A stretch of 64,000 bases of DNA from Macrocybe gigantea (GCA_011319805.1 SJRY01000040.1:1-64000), one strand, 5' to 3'; counted from the first letter of the stretch, positions 10,299-22,121 are shown. Numbers and translations: made by a program. Notes: generated from the sequence alone by a model not told the origin.

Positions 10299-12731
10299 AT
10301 GGACGACACTGAAGATACTTTCGAACAATTTCTGTCATTCTGCAACTACAATCCACCTCATATTGTGGACAAAACTTCGTCAAGCGTCCCCAAGTTCGAA
10401 AAATTGAACTTATTCTGCGATAAACACATCGACGGTCCATCTTTCCTGCAACACGTCAGATTAGCACCTTCTCTACTTTCCGACATCTCCAAAAGCGTCG
10501 ATGTCGCCCTGAATGCTATCAAGGAAAAGGGCCAGCTGCTTCCTTCTATCAGAAGAAGTATGTATTTCCCCAAAGAAGCGCGTCGTTCACATGAAGAGGC
10601 CCAATACACATCTGTCTTCGATGCAGCAGGGATAGCTGACAGGTATGCAGACACGATAGGCACATATAGTACTCGGATCGCGTCGACCCTCATGTTTCAT
10701 CCTTACATGTCGGAATGGCATACGACGTTCTATTTTTCTTCCGTGTCAACTGGATATCGCCATTTTGCGATTCGGGACCAAGACCACGCTTTTCTCCTTA
10801 ACAGAGACAGGATAAATAAACGCTTGCATCCCGAATTGTGGAATTCTCTTGATGACAGGACCGTGGAAATCCTTCGCCAAATAACTGGACGATATACTGA
10901 GTTGGCAGTCTGGCAAATGTTGACGCCAGATGCGGAGCGCGTCCTCAGAGACATGGATAAATGGGCTGAACCGGCGGCGCAAGAGTTCCATCATGAGCGG
11001 TGTAATACCAGCGGGTTAACTTCATCCGAAAGCGTCCTGCCTCATTCAGTCGACGCCACTACCACTGCCTGGGGCACACCCATGGCGGCTTTTGTGAAAT
11101 CGTTGACTCGGAACCGAAACAAACGAAAGAAGTCAAATGCCCTTCAAAGCGGGCCCGTTCGCCGAAGTCAACGGTTATCTGCGTTAGACAGAGCCAAGTC
11201 ACAAGAACCTCGGTCTCTAACGCATCGCTCGGCTCAAAACCTGCCTAAATTAAAGACGCCGAAATGGAACGTTGTCACGCTATTGCCGCGCCCTGACATT
11301 CGAATGAGCGATGGAACTTCGAATACATCTGATTTGGCAACATCTCTAATCCAACACGTACGTTTCCATGACTCTTTACCGCATGTCCTTCTCTGACTTT
11401 TGTTAGGCTTGGACGTTGGCCGTTCACAGAGATAGCACATTCATCGTTTTCAATTGCGGAAACTATGAACGAATCGGTTTTCGTCACCGGGAAACCCAGA
11501 CACTTTTCCTTTCAAATCTGATCGACATCCCAAACAGCAAAGATCCAGCATATGGCAAAATTCACATAGGCTTGTATGTCTCCATCCTCAAGGACCTCAT
11601 TGACAGGGTCTCTCAATATGAAGAAATGGAAAGATTTGCTGAAGCTCCCAAAAATCGTAAACGAAAGCGAGATACGTCCGTGCAAGCTTTGGACAAGCGG
11701 CCGAGAACTCGGGCTTATGAAGCCCTTAAAGTTGCCGAAAGGGAGGCTGAGAGAAGAAAGAAAGAATTATCAGCAGTAGGCTTACTTTCTCGTCATTGTT
11801 TTCAACTCTTAATCGTAAAACGTTTCAGATGTTGGGAAGCGAGTTAGCATCGCGGGACGTCGTCTTGCTCGAGATGCGTTACGGGCGTTATAATTCAGTC
11901 GCCCCAGCTGCGATGATTCGAGTCGGTCAGTCCCTTCACAATGGCCTGAACAAGGACTGGAAAGCACCCACAATATCCGAGCGATATCATCCTCACCAAT
12001 ATTGTATTGTTACAATTACTTCTGAAATCGCGAAAGGCGCAGTGGGGTTCGCGTATCGGGGAACGGTCAAAATCCTTGCTACGGATGGACACACAATGAC
12101 TCACGATGTCGTTGTAAAGTTGGCATTCCGTGAAGATCAGCGAGAACGAATGCGACACGAATACAGTATATACGAACATCTTGCGTCTACCAACATCAAA
12201 GGGATACCGGTTGTTCATGGTCTATTTCAAGACGTTGAAAGTGGTGTTGTTGCCCTCATCATGGATGACGCAGGAGAAACAATTTTGAAGCGCTTGGATC
12301 TCGAAGATCCCAGCGTCTACCACTTCACAGAGTACGAACGGTACGATGCTCTTTAGCGTGATCTAAATGTACGCTACTGACTCGACTTTAGCGCTGGGTT
12401 TGAGCGCATCTTAAAGGACATCCACAACGCTGGCGTGCGACATCGAGACATCCGGGCTGAAAATATGACAGTGGACAAGGATGGAAATCCATACATAATA
12501 GATTTTGACAGGGCGAAGATCAGCCAAGAAGAGAATGCAACACGGCGGGAGTGGAGTCTTCTTCAAGGCATGTTTCAAGGTGTTCATCCCGAGTACGAGC
12601 GGACGACGAGTCCAGATTCGGATGACTCGCATGAAACCGAGAATTCTTTCTTTCCTCAGTTTTCCGACAAGGACGCAGCTCTTGGGTCGTCTTCTGATGA
12701 TGATAGTTCTGACGATGACTCGGAGGAGTGA
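10299..12731 (+). CDS. Kinase-like fusion gene K2, left copy (intact)
   Basis: The best-preserved member: exons 10299-11357, 11407-11775, 11829-12340 and 12392-12731 join in frame into about 759 residues. The start MDDTEDTFEQFLSF parallels the K1 start. The N-terminal region has TELAVWQMLTPDAERVLRDM where K3 has E-x-K, then a basic linker (RRSQRLSALDRAK) and AVHRDSTFIVFNCGNYERIG. The kinase-like domain shows ITSEIAKGAVGFAYRGTV, VVVKLAF, GVRHRDIRAENMTV and YIIDFDRAK, so the VAIK lysine, HRD aspartate, catalytic-loop asparagine and metal-binding aspartate remain while the G of DFG is D. An acidic Ser/Asp tail ends the protein. The last intron sits at the same codon (Arg before AGF) as in K1 and K4. 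The closest named context I know is the fungal FunK1-type/Crinkler-like kinase radiation; placement is tentative. Confidence 0.82.
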
Positions 12732-12944
12732 CCATACTGAAGAAGATACGTCGAGCCGGTATCGTCCACGGAGATATCATCTGTTATTTGGACCATCGTC
12801 AGGGCGCATAATCAGTTCTCTTGAAGACATGACGCAGCGCTGACGACCGAAATACTAGTCAAGATTCGCAAAGAAGCGAAGGAATGACTCAATCTAACGA
12901 AGAGCTACAGAGGCTACCAAATACCCGCTTCTAGTTCCCCATCC

Positions 12945-13977
12945 ATGCGCATCGACTTGGAATTCGAGAGAGGAAAATGGGACAATGATAGAGGCAAGCT
13001 TGAATATCGTACAGGATTTTTGTATCATAACGCGGGAGCAAATATGTAGCGGTTTACCAAACTGCAAGGATCCGGCATATGGCAAACTTCACATCGGATT
13101 ATACATTGGAGAATTCTCAGGTGGGCAAAAAGATTGAGAGCGAAAACGCGAAACGCCGACCAAGAACTCAAGCATATGAGGCGCAAGAAGAAAAACAAAC
13201 AGTACTTGAGAGAAAACGGAAGGACTTATCCGACGTACGTGTGCTATGTCTAGTTAACCTTTTCCGTTTTTAATTCCCGCCAGATTCTTGGCGGCCGTTG
13301 GTTCGCTTACAGAGGGACTGTCAAGATCCTCATTACCGAGAGAAACATAATGACTCACGATATCGTGGTGAAGCTTGCGTTTCGGCCAGATCGATAAGAA
13401 CGAGTGCGCAACGAGTACAGGATGTCTGAACACCTTGCATCCGCGGAGGTGAAAGAGATTCATGTCGTTCACAGCGTCTTCAAGGACGTCCAAAGTGACG
13501 CAGCCGCCCTCATGAGGAGAAACAATTCCAAAACGCTGGGATATCGAAGCACCCAGCGTCTACCACATCACAGAGTACGAACGGTACGATGCTCCTTGGC
13601 GTGATTTAAACGTACGCCACTGATTCAACTTTAGCACTGGGTTTGAGCGCATCCTAAAAGACATCCACAACGCTGGCGTGTGACATCGAGACACCTGAGT
13701 AGAAAACATGACAATCGACAAAGACGCGTACATCATCAATTTCGACAGAGCAAAAATCAATCAGCAAAGGAATGCGATGCAACGAGAATGGCATCTCCTT
13801 CGAGGTCTCTTCAAAGGTCTTCATCCCGAGTATGTGCAGATGACGGAGGAAAAGGCGATTAGTGGAGACTCGGGCGACTCTTTTGAGACACAGAATGCTG
13901 TCTTTGCTCAATTCTTCGGTGAGGGAGCGGCCCTCGACGCCTTTTCAGACGACGACGATAATGACAGTCCGGAGTGA
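12945..13977 (+). pseudogene. Decayed kinase-like gene K4, left copy
   Basis: Pieces of the family survive in order: LEFERGKWDNDRGKLEYRTG (about 12955), a basic segment (RRPRTQAYEAQEEKQ), FAYRGTVKILITERN, a kinase N-lobe (VVKLAFRPDR followed by a stop, then RVRNEYRMSEHLAS), SVYHITEYERYDAPW, and a C-terminal piece AYIINFDRAKINQQRN. The HRD loop has a TGA (VTSRHLSRKHD region near 13680). Relative to the right copy, roughly 0.2 kb carrying the LASRHFGLLEMRYGRYNS segment is missing at about 13290. The 5' nuclease-like part is absent in both arms, so K4 was already truncated before duplication. Confidence 0.75.
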
Positions 13978-13979
13978 CT

Positions 13980-14829
13980 AGGAATGTAGATCATGAGTAC
14001 GTCGCTTTTCTGATCTATGCATCAGCTACAATGACAGTATTCCCACAGATTAAACTGGTGAACTCCTAACGACAATGAACATATTCGCGACGTCGATTCT
14101 CTCCGTCCTTTGATGCATGTGACGAAAGAACGTTGTATATTCCGTCGAGTTTTTGGCGCGACGTTCTATTGTTGCAGAGGGAAGAAAGTTAAGGCAGATG
14201 GCTTTCGATACAGGAATGAGGTTCTGCCGCGATAATGGTTACCTGCCACTTGGGGGATGTTAGATCTTTGTTTTGACGTGGAAAGGTACCCTGCAGACGA
14301 GTTGCCTGTCGGCTCACGGGGTGTCGAAGATCTGCCTAACACATACTGGACAGGAACAGCACGGAACTGTCATAGAAAACTGTGAAGTTTCATATCACTC
14401 CTACAACTCGCACGGATCACAATTGAGGGGAACGACAACGAAATTGCGTATACAGCAACTTCACGAGCTTTCGTCATACCAGTTGTTGGCGACGTCCTAA
14501 ATAGAGAAATGATTCGAAATCTTCAACGACGCCAGCTACAGAGGAGAGTCGAGATAATCTTAGCACAGGGCCGCGTGATAGATGCGCTGTCTGTGTAATC
14601 GATGAACCAACTTGTCAGGCATTGCACCGAGCCGCATTCTGTTCATACAAACTCAGCCAGACCATCCGGTATTAGTGGCTCTCAGATGACGCCTGTCTCA
14701 TGCGAGTATTCCTTTACGTGATTATGTCTGGATTTCATGTCATAATAATTTCTTCATATTCTGTCTTGCCATGTACAAAAAACATTTCTTTTCAATGCTT
14801 CTTGGACGTAGCTGGGCCTATGACGATTT
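13980..14829. other. Inner end of left arm and loop junction
   Basis: Similarity to the right arm continues through about 14340 (LDLCFDVERYPADELPVGS against a matching frame at 24777-24700) and is lost near 14520. No complete gene is visible. The open fragment has no motif I recognise. Confidence 0.5.
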
Positions 14830-15611
14830 TCAGTCCGAAATGCCTTTGTTGACGCCAAAACGAAAAAATATCCTTGACGAACCTTTTCTCATTTTCTTAT
14901 TCGGCTCCGGGCTACTATTTCTTCGTTTGCGCTCGATCTCATGTTGTCCTCTGGTGGAGGCAGTGATCGACCCTTTGCTCGGACTCCTGCTATGCCGACT
15001 CCCACCTGAATGGCCACTATCTTTCCTCTCATAAATCACGCGTCCCTCTTGAAGACTCTGCCCCGGAGAAAGTCGAATGATTTTTTCTACCTGCGAGTTC
15101 CCGCGCAGTGTTGGCCACTCGATTCGAGCCCAAACCGAATTCGGGTTTTCTTTGAAGTCCGGCAAGGTGAGTTCGGGATGCAACAGTACGTAGACTGTTC
15201 CAGACGACAGCTGAGCCATCGTCGAGGATGCTTCATCCCAGAAGGCTTTTGTTTTCAATGCTTTTTCAAAATTTCTCGGGTAGCCTGATTTCCACATCTT
15301 TGTAAGGGTGTTGAGGCCAGTTTTCCCCGCCATCTCTTCGGCCATACCCTTGTACCCTTCTTTCTTCAGTCCGGAATAGAACAAGGAGTGGCCTCTGGGG
15401 ACGACCATATGCTTCATCAGGTCTATGGCCTTCGGGCCAGATGGTGCTCGAACCTCTAACTTGTTTGCTCATCAGTACTATTTTTCCAAAGAGCTGGGTT
15501 TGGCAGACTTACTTTGCGGCCGTCCGATTTGTTATCTGGCACGGCGATGGGCAGACTGAGAGCGCATACGGCCATTGAAAGTATGGCCAGCATCCAGAGT
15601 TGGAATCGCAT
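14830..15611 (-). CDS. Small secreted protein, family not recognised
   Basis: Two exons, 15611-15513 and 15459-14830 (53-nt intron), give about 242 residues. The start MRFQLWMLAILSMAVCALS is a clear signal peptide with a likely cleavage near LSLPIA. The mature part contains FYSGLKKEGYKGMAEEMAGK, AFWDEASSTMAQLSSGTVYV and VWARIEWPTLRGNSQVEKI. This resembles a pattern I have seen in fungal secreted proteins but cannot name. The C-terminus is Ser- and Lys/Arg-rich and carries a nuclear-localisation-like cluster (ERKRRNSSPEPNKKMRK). It is single-copy, in the loop between the arms. A secreted effector-like role is possible but unproven. Confidence 0.7.
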
Positions 15612-17527
15612 TGCAAGAAGAGACGACAATGCAGTTGCGAAGCAGTTGAGGATGTCGATGAGACCTGCTCTATGTGAGGAGACCAGCTCGCTCAGTACGA
15701 TTGTTGCACATCCAGGCTGAGACGACCCTCTATTTATTCGCGCTGGCTGATCACAGGAAGCCAATCATGGGTGTATTAGCCTAGCGATTATTGCTTCGCA
15801 TCGCCACCAAAAATCGATCCGTTCAAGTCGAATCAACATTCGAAGGCCAACACAATCAGAATTGACTTAGCTGTGGCATACTTCCCCGTTCGGGTTCATT
15901 GGGGCGCTTCAGCCATTGATGATCCCGTCATTTGGCTGACAAAAAAGACTAGTTTTCTTGCCTGCGAGGTCGAGCCAACAAGTCATTCACTTCCTTTAAT
16001 CCGTATAGCGAATCAAACGTTGTTGTGTTCGTTGTGATTCTGTTGAGCGGTGGGAAAGATAGAGTTTTATGGGACAGCTCAAGGGCCTTTGGCTGATGAA
16101 CGAAAGAACAGATCTTGTCACGGCTGTCACAAGAATCGCGGCTCTAGTTGCACGCCAGTATCTGTTATTGGTTATGCTTACCGGTGCACCCATTGAATAT
16201 TGGTCCGTCTCGCCGAACGAAGGCCGTGTGTACAGAATGATGCCTATGCAGAGTCGCATAGTGAGTGCGAGCCTCGAGGCAAGAACGGCGTAGGGTTGTG
16301 CGACAGATAACAGATGGGCGTATGGAGTGCTAGGAGCCTATCTTGACGGAAAGTGCGGCAGTTGCATGTATACACTCGTTTCGCACGTCCGGAAGATAGA
16401 ACTGAATATCAGGATCAGTAGAAACCTACATTCGACTTGGACAGATCTTCTGATGCAAACGGAGAGCCTGATGCACACGTCCGGTCGTCAAAGCGCCGCA
16501 GTGCCGGCTCCACTATATCCACTAGGGCAAATGCCTTTCATCGATGTCTCCAGACCCCAATGAATACGCTTGTCCAGGTGAGGATTAGACATTTTGCTGT
16601 TCTAGCATACGAAGAGTGATTCCATTCCCGCGAGCCGTTGAAGGATTCTGTGAACTGCCTGCCCTACGAAGTGACGCCGAGCAACTTGAGCGCCATCAGA
16701 ATTGATACAGCTTGCATAAAATTCTCGGTATCCAGATGTCAGAACTATGGTCCGCTGATGTCGTCTCCGGACTGCTCTCTTTCGCCGTAACGTCTGTGGA
16801 ACTGTTAAGGCATCTTTCAGTCCTTGGCTGCGTGTCTTGGTTTCGGATGTAATGAAACCGCGATACTTGTTCGCTAGAATGCTGAGTTAGTCAGTGGACC
16901 TGTAATCACCTACAGACGACTCTCATAATGTTATGAACAGCATTGGCAAACATAGTTGCTGATTTGATGATGACGCACAAAGGCCAGACGCGTTCAGCCT
17001 AGAAGTATCCACTCTCCGGCTAATACAGCCGTTAGAACGGTGACAATGCGGGCGCGTCGGAACGCGTGTCTGCCTTGGCTGTCTCAAACTCTATGCGGTG
17101 TGTATCTGCAAAGCGGGTTCTCGGACAGAAACTGCGCGATTGAATCCTGTTGACGGATGAGATAAAAGCTATGAGGTCGTTGTCCACGAGTTTCAGAAAG
17201 CGTCAATGAGACTTAGAGCGCTTATTAGCCGCTGGTCGGATTCACCTCAATTTCTACTTCCCCGCAAGCAAGCGAGCTACCCGGCCCTTCCGAACGGTTC
17301 TATCAAGAATGTCGGGTGTCGCGAATGGTCGTCGGGATGAACGACGAATGTGCCTTATTAATGGACGTTGATTGGCCAGTTGGCCTCTCGGGTGTCGTGA
17401 CGCGGCTCGAGTGTCCGACATACCATCACATGCACAGCGCTACAGCCTCACTAGGCGGAGTCAGGATGCTATGAGAGCGCCGTAAGGTCGCTCTACGTCG
17501 TATGCTTCTCCTGGCCTTCCGTGCACA
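15612..17527. other. Long stretch without a supported gene
   Basis: About 1.9 kb between two divergent genes. Short ORFs on both strands lack recognisable motifs or consistent splice signals. It should contain the promoters of the secreted protein (minus) and of App1 (plus). Confidence 0.5.
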
Positions 17528-20392
17528 ATGTCCGAAGAAATGCCGTCTACGTCCTGGAGATCCATTGCATCCGCCGCCTCGTCTAGATTTAGGAGCTATA
17601 TTCAGCGGGAAGCCGGAAAGCCCGCGCAGAGGGGCGGAGGTGGTGCGCCAATCTTGACTGTGAATACGGGCCTTGGCCCTGGACCCTTGGACGAGAAAAC
17701 GACGTGGCGGGCGTGGGCGGGCCAGAAATTCAGGCTGAGGAGGGCCGTAAGCGACGAGGCGTCTGGGGAGGAGACGATTACACTGTTTCCTGGGTGGGCA
17801 GCGCGGAGATATCACAAACCTGGCAAAGGCAAAGGCAAAGACGACCTAGGTCAGCTTGTTCGGCTATTGATGCATGCCAAGGCTGACGCGGAGCGGGCGT
17901 GTGCTTGATCATGATCAGATGCTTTCGAAGTCGAAGTCTATGTATCAGGCTTTGCCTCCAACCATCGTCGTCCCGAACAATGGAGTCGCTATCAGCGCGC
18001 CGCTATGCGCTTCGCAAAAGGTTTGTGCCCAAATGCAAGACGCGTTTCTGTGGTTTTCAACATAGTGTTGCTCATAGGTTATGCTTCTCTGCCGAGACTT
18101 TCGCCAGAGAGTCAGTCACCAGCGACTGAACTTTCTCCCAATCTCAGCCCATCCACGGAGGCCCTCCTGGCACAAGTTCAACTTCCGCCGAGGCCAGAAG
18201 TTATGACAGAGGATTACATCGTGAAAACCCTAGAACGCCAAATCCGACAAGCACGGACACCTGGTCAAAACGACCTCCTATCCCCTTCATCGTCCCGTTC
18301 TTCTCTCCTGCTAGACGAGGACGAACCGCCAAAATCAGACAAAACGCCACATACCGACCTTCAGCGGGTCATAGGACAATTCCATTCCCCTTCCAGCCGA
18401 CATTTCACGCATGCATGAGAACCTGGAGACCCGATTCCGCCCATTCTTATCCTCAGTCCTACCCTCCCGCACCATCCGTTTGCAGCTCTTTGCATCTCCG
18501 CATATACCCGATCATCTGCTCGCATCCAAAGGCCGCCATCACAGCAGCGATGAAGAATACACGATGGCAACGCAGGATGTCTCAACGACCGCCGATGGCA
18601 GCTTCCAAGCACGGTTCGTCGTGAAGTGGGAGGATCTCTGCCAGCACCCGCACGCGCTCCACATCGCATTCGGCGACCGATGTGAGGAACACGACTTGCT
18701 CGTCACGGCCAAGCTGCTCCACCACCGCACCGAACGCCGACTCCTTCGACAGAAACGTACGACGAGATGCAGAATTACTTCTCGGCCGCAAAGAAAGAGA
18801 CGGTTCTCTCCGTACCCAGATGTCCTACTGCTACGTTGCGCATCTCACTGACGCATTCCAACATACGTGTCGTTTCGGATATTGACGATACCGTGAAGCT
18901 CTCGGAGGTATTCAGCGGGATCCGAGCCGTGTTCCATAACGTGTTTGTGAAGGAGCTGCACGATAACATCATCCCTGGCATGGGCGAGTGGTACAGCGAG
19001 ATGTGGAGTCGCGGCGCTCGCTTTCATTATGTGGTATGGTCATTCTCCTTTCAGGATCTTACAATGTGATCATCGCTCATCGATTCTAATCAGTCTAACG
19101 GCCCGTACGAGTTACTCCCTGTGCTCAGCGAATTCTTCCATATATCGCAATTACCTCCAGGTAAGCTATATCGAATCACCTCGTTTCCGCACAACGACTA
19201 AATTTAATACCAGGATCTATTAAACTTAAATCTTACGCTGGCCGCTCCTTTTTTCGAGGATTGCTCTCAGCGCCTGCTGCACGCAAACGCGCCAATGTTT
19301 TGGACGTTCTGGACTCGTTCCCCGAATCCAAGTTCCTCCTCATAGGCGATTCCGGCGAGCAGGACTTGGAGTTATACGCAGAGTAAGTCTGGACTTGCCT
19401 CTGCACAGGCCTCCATGGTACTGAACGATCCAATTACTAGTCTTGCCAGGGAAAGACCCCATCAGGTCCTTGCTGTGTTCATACGTGACCCAGACAGTAC
19501 ATACGAACCGATCGACGACCCGACAGGCTGGAAATCGCTAGCATGTGTCAGCAGCATTCCTGAAGAACGCGAGAGGCCACGTCCGAGGCGGACCATATCT
19601 GACATTCTGGCGAGCAGAAAGAAGACGACGTCCCCAACGTCTCCCATTTCGCCCCAGAGCGACGGCGCCATACAATCTGAAAATCAGGCCAGCAGTGGTC
19701 ACAACAACAGTCTTTTCTTCGCAAGCGTGGTGATAAGCGAAGAACCTGAGTCCATGCCGGTTCGCACGACTTCGCCTGAATGTATACTTAATGGCACTGG
19801 CAATGGCGCGTCGTCGGCCTTCGTACGCTCCCCGCCTGCTATGCTGGAGGTCTTGCATCCCCATTTCAACCAAGATAGTGACCGCTTCAACAGACGGAGC
19901 GCAACGGTCCCGTCACCCACCTCGCTCATACCTCCTTCTCTGCTGACACGACGCTCCGAAAAGCTGGCCCCGCCGTCGTCCTCCCCCGCGGGCTCGACCA
20001 AGTCACGGTCGTCCGTGTCGTCTGGCGCGAGCGGAAGCTCGTTCGGGGGCGCGTTTGGCGCATTGTTAGGTGGCCACGGTGGAAGTGCTGGTACTGGTGC
20101 TGGTGGCGTTAATGGGAGCGTGTACAGCAATGGCCGAGCCAATAGCGGAAGTTATGCCAATGGAGGCAGCGGAATTGGGATTGGAGTCGGAAGCAGCAGC
20201 GGAAGCGCAAGTGCGAGCAGTAGTAACGGAAGCAGAATGAACGAGGTGGAGAAGAAGAGGTGCACTCTCCAGATGCGCGTGCATCGAGCGCGGACGCAGA
20301 TGCCGTCGCATGTCGTCTTGAGGGTGTTCAGAGATCCGAAGGAGTGCGTGGAAGTCGAGGAAATTTTCCGCACGGCGGAGGTGGAAACGTGA
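17528..20392 (+). CDS. APP1: App1-like phosphatidate phosphatase (DUF2183)
   Basis: Exons as read: 17528-17849, 17919-18020, 18078-18367, 18420-19033, 19094-19160, 19214-19382, 19441-20392. The N-terminal part has ITLFPGWAARRYHKPGKGKG, FEVEVYVSGFASNHRRPEQ and RFAKGYASLPRL; the middle has FVVKWEDLCQHPHALHIAFG. The catalytic DUF2183 region shows VVSDIDDTVKLSEV (the DxDxT HAD-type site), IPGMGEWYSEMW, SNGPYELLPVLSEFFHIS, YAGRSFFRGLLSAP and LIGDSGEQDLELYAE. The yeast homologue dephosphorylates phosphatidic acid to diacylglycerol at cortical actin patches. A long Ser/Gly-rich tail follows. One base seems missing near 18719 (the reading LLHHRTER should switch to LLPPPHRTPTPS), which would break the gene if real; the rest is intact. 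Confidence 0.88.
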
Positions 20393-20788
20393 TATACGTC
20401 TGCAGGAGTAAACCAGCGAGATAAAGATGTCGCTGGTCGGCAGCTGGACGTTGTCGGGACTGAGAATGGAATTTCCTCTCTCTTTCCTCTTTCTTTTTTT
20501 TGGAGGACTCGTATGCCATATATTGTATCTTCATCCCAGCCCCTCCTTTCATCACGCGCTTCTTTACATAATATGGATTCCCGGTAGACATTACTTGTAG
20601 TTAGCAACGTAGTAGAGCTAAAAGCAGTGTAGCGTATCATTTTTACACGAGCACCTTGTACATACATATCTCCTAACTCATCAATTTGGTCAGATAAACC
20701 ATCCCTATCGATACAATGTGTCAGTACGCCAGTCCGTATTCCTACGATATCTGCATATTAAATTTATGAGGTCCATGAGTTCTACCAT

Positions 20789-22121
20789 TCAAAACGCCAG
20801 CACTAGTGGTCCCAAGTCTCGAGCCAAGGCCAGTACGGCACGAGAGAATTCTCGGCCCTGCGCCGACTCACGAGACTCTCTCGTAACAGTAATATGTATC
20901 TGCCGCCCAGCGGCATTGGGAAGCAGCACGCCCAGTGCCTCGTGCAAAAGGTCAGGACTGAATTGCCGAGCGTCCCAGCAGACCAACGTGAGCGTGCGAA
21001 GGCCGGTGAGCTGTGGAAGAAAGCGATTGAGATCGGCGAGCTCATCAAGGTTGTGCACAACCGTCAGCAGCGCATCGTCGGACGTAGGATGCCGGCAATG
21101 CCTTATGCGGCACTTTAGGAACTGCCAGAAAACAAGGGTAAGGTGCTTGAGATGGCCTGGAGACGGAAGAGTCCGGAGGCAGTCGATCCTTCGCACGTCT
21201 TCAAGCCGCAGCGAGGAAAGCACAGTGAGATCCAGGACTATGAACCAGGCGCGAAATAGAGTTGAGTGGACAATCTGGCAGGGTCAGGTTAGGCCACATA
21301 CTAGAAATCGACCTGAGGTCGATGTCCACCGCCAATTCTTCGATGGCCGAGCCTCTAAGGAGCACGCAAAGATCATCTACGTATGCGGCATCACTTTCAG
21401 CGATGCTGAGCTTCCGGACGTGACCAAGGTCGTACGCGAGCGACAGCTTGTCCAGCGTAGCTGTAGTCATGCGAAAGCAGTCCAATTCAACTAACCGCGG
21501 GCGAATGTATCCTGCAACAGGGTTTGCCGCATCAGAGGCAAAGGTACAACGGACCAAAGACAGGCTTGACACGTGGGGAAACAAGGCAAGGAATGAAGGC
21601 GTCAGCTCATGAATTGATTCAAGGTTCAATATCTGAAGCGTCGGGGAGTTGCCCAAGTCTCGAAGCCCGTCGTGAAAATCTGTGAGGCGAAATGTGGTCG
21701 TCGGCGTCAGACTGAGCATAAGCTCCCTAACATTTGTGAACGCGGAAAGGAACACCGGAAGACGGTCAAGGGAATCTCTTTCAGAGATGCTGCGCGTGCG
21801 ACGAAGACGAAGTGACCGGACATATTTCGCGATGCCGGGATTGGCGATGATATTCAGAAGCCGCTTGTCTCTCTCGCTTGGATACATGAGAGCAAAATTT
21901 CTTGCCTCACGCGTGATGTTGTCTATGAGTACATTGACCTGAGCGAACAGGTGGGCTTGAGAGATGGTCCGGAAAACGCGGCAAACCAGCGCGCATGATC
22001 GCAAGGTCGCGTAGTCGCGTAGTCTTGCGAGTTCGTCCAAAAACAATTCATACAGCTCGAAAGGGAGTGGTAGGGAAGGCATAGCGATCAATATATCTGC
22101 ACTATGAATTGGATTCATCAT
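20789..22121 (-). CDS. F-box-type protein with leucine-rich C-terminus
   Basis: Exon 1 (22121-21330) starts MMNPIHSADILIAM and carries a typical agaricomycete F-box, LPFELYELFLDELARLRDYA followed by TLRSCALVCRVFRTISQAHL, then leucine-rich segments. Exon 2 (21274-20789) continues TVLSSLRLEDVRRIDCLRTL to ARDLGPLVLAF. The 55-nt intron 21275-21329 ends CTAACCTGACCCTGCCAG, giving a good branch site and acceptor, and phase 0 joins the two frames. Such proteins are presumed SCF ubiquitin-ligase substrate adaptors; the substrate cannot be told. It lies in the loop between the inverted arms, convergent with App1. Confidence 0.8.

Larger units (their letters stand above)
1..14520 (+). repeat. Left arm of a giant inverted repeat
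   Basis: This stretch reappears in reverse complement at about 24510-39194. The first bases of the window (GGTTATGGTGAATTTAGGG) are the reverse complement of the bases ending at 39194, and dozens of ORFs pair at coordinate sums near 39193, drifting to about 39040 toward the inner end because of indels. Order and orientation of all genes are preserved within the arm. The arms differ by substitutions and one-base indels, so they are not one sequence entered twice. The inner boundary is soft: similarity is still clear at 14260-14340 against 24700-24778 and fades near 14520. The outer end may continue beyond base 1. Confidence 0.93.

Noticed and set aside
16069..16619. Short plus-strand ORFs between the secreted protein and App1
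   Set aside because: They have no motif, no consistent splicing and no codon pattern different from noise.
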